From: a bacterium
GTDB taxonomy: Bacteria; Actinomycetota; Acidimicrobiia; Acidimicrobiales; CATQHL01
DNA length: 13,225 nucleotides
Reading direction: 5' to 3'
Assembly: GCA_026713745.1 (NCBI GenBank)
Contig: JAPONU010000081.1
Location: 1-13,225, forward strand
The stretch's first letter is position 1; each line of letters opens with the position of its first letter. The notes beneath the pieces were generated by a model. That model had not been told where the DNA came from and did no database searches. It saw nothing but the letters and a program-made list of their open reading frames with translations. Below are positions 12,567 through 13,225 of the stretch, in pieces. A program made the translations under genes and the position numbers.

Positions 12567-13187
12567 GTGGCCGAAGCGCATCCCGAGCCGATCTCGCTCA
12601 GCGCAGACCCCGAGCGGGCACTCGCCGAGGCCGCCGCCGCGCTGCGCGCCGGAGGGGTCGTCCTCGTCCCCACCGACACCGTCTACGGGCTGGCGGCGCT
12701 CACTCCCGGCGCCGAGGAGGACCTCTTCGTGCTGAAGGGCCGACCGGCCGACCGCTCAATCGCAGTCCTGGTCGCCGACCGCCCCGCCGCCGAGTCGCTC
12801 GCCGCCTCGGTGCCGACTCCGCTGGCCGAACTCATGGACCACCACTGGCCGGGGCCGCTGACGGTGGTCCTGCCACGCCGCAAGGCGGCCGACCCGCAGA
12901 TCGGCGGCGATCGCGACACCGTCGGTGTGCGATGCCCCGACCACCCCTGGCTGCGAAGGCTCCTGGCCGGAGTCGGCCCCCTGGCCACCACCAGCGCCAA
13001 CCGCCACGCCCAGCCCACCCCACCCCAAGCCGCCGACGTGCTCACCGCCCTGCCCCCCGACCCCGACACGGGCGCCGCGATAGCAGTCGCCATCGACGGA
13101 GGCCCCTGCACCGGCGAAGCTTCCACCGTCGTCACCTGGCGCGACGACGAACTCCAAGTCCTCCGCCCCGGCCCCCTGGCCGTCTAG
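12567..13187 (+). CDS. tsaC: L-threonylcarbamoyladenylate synthase
   Basis: TsaC (YrdC/Sua5/YwlC family) makes threonylcarbamoyl-AMP from threonine, bicarbonate and ATP, the first step of the t6A37 modification of ANN-decoding tRNAs. The 206-residue product shows GGVVLVPTDTVYGLAAL (29-45), KGRPADRSIAVLV (57-69), HHWPGPLTVVLPRR (92-105), TVGVRCPDHPWL (118-129), PLATTSANRHAQPT (138-151) and IDGGPCTGEASTVV (176-189). It is the short, single-domain form without a Sua5 C-terminal domain. The frame is open far upstream, and GTG at 12531 or 12534 would add 11-12 residues; I prefer 12567 because family proteins begin near here and a -10-like element precedes it. It follows prmC as in many actinobacteria. 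Confidence 0.92.
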   Translation: MAEAHPEPISLSADPERALAEAAAALRAGGVVLVPTDTVYGLAALTPGAEEDLFVLKGRPADRSIAVLVADRPAAESLAASVPTPLAELMDHHWPGPLTVVLPRRKAADPQIGGDRDTVGVRCPDHPWLRRLLAGVGPLATTSANRHAQPTPPQAADVLTALPPDPDTGAAIAVAIDGGPCTGEASTVVTWRDDELQVLRPGPLAV

Positions 13188-13198
13188 GACACAACAAC

Positions 13199-13225
13199 CG
13201 AGGGTGGGGGACGCCGGGGGGCGGC
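13199..13225. repeat. start of a G-rich repeat resembling the thrC insertion
   Basis: CGAGGGTGGGGG followed by a G-rich stretch matches the sequence at 5055-5080 inside thrC, apart from a small indel and a few base changes. The window ends here, so the extent of the element cannot be judged. Confidence 0.5.

Overview
The window is very GC-rich, with strongly GC-biased third codon positions, GTG and TTG starts, and an Arg/Gly/Asp-rich extension in Rho. Together with the gene order hom-thrC-apgM-like-rho-rpmE-prfA-prmC-tsaC, this points to an actinobacterium (Actinomycetota). The class Acidimicrobiia is my best guess, but that is inference from style and not from a marker search.

Layout. Positions 1-194 hold short repeats. 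lysA (195-1469, lysine and peptidoglycan precursor synthesis) follows on the plus strand. Positions 1470-2631 look like an inserted block: two overlapping minus-strand genes of unknown function with less GC-biased codons, followed at 2585-2631 by a second, silently diverged copy of the last ~47 bases of lysA. Next is a zinc alcohol dehydrogenase gene cut off in its NAD domain (2740-3393). Then comes a threonine block: hom (3486-4808), thrC (4805-6433, 4-base overlap with hom) and an ApgM-family gene (6447-7589) that probably supplies the homoserine kinase step, since no ordinary thrB is present here. After a 244-base leader region carrying a likely promoter, a 16-codon cysteine-rich upstream ORF and a hairpin, the translation and termination block runs rho, rpmE (zinc-independent L31), prfA, prmC and tsaC.

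How the genes work together. LysA, Hom, ThrC and the ApgM-like protein belong to the aspartate family of amino-acid pathways; homoserine goes to phosphohomoserine and then threonine. TsaC uses threonine to start the t6A modification of tRNA. PrmC methylates the GGQ motif of the release factor encoded just upstream of it (prfA). Rho ends transcription.

Unusual features. (1) The lysA 3'-end duplication brackets an apparent acquired two-gene cassette. (2) A cysteine-rich leader ORF with a good ribosome binding site precedes rho. (3) PrmC has TPPY where the family has NPPY. (4) Both ThrC and PrmC carry long low-complexity in-frame insertions, and the ThrC one contains a DNA-level repeat. (5) Four tandem repeat arrays with units of 21, 48, 20 and 45 bp sit in the spacers before lysA, prfA, prmC and tsaC, several built from one palindrome-like sequence (GTCATTCCGGCG...). 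I saw no rRNA or tRNA gene, CRISPR array, transposase or integrase.
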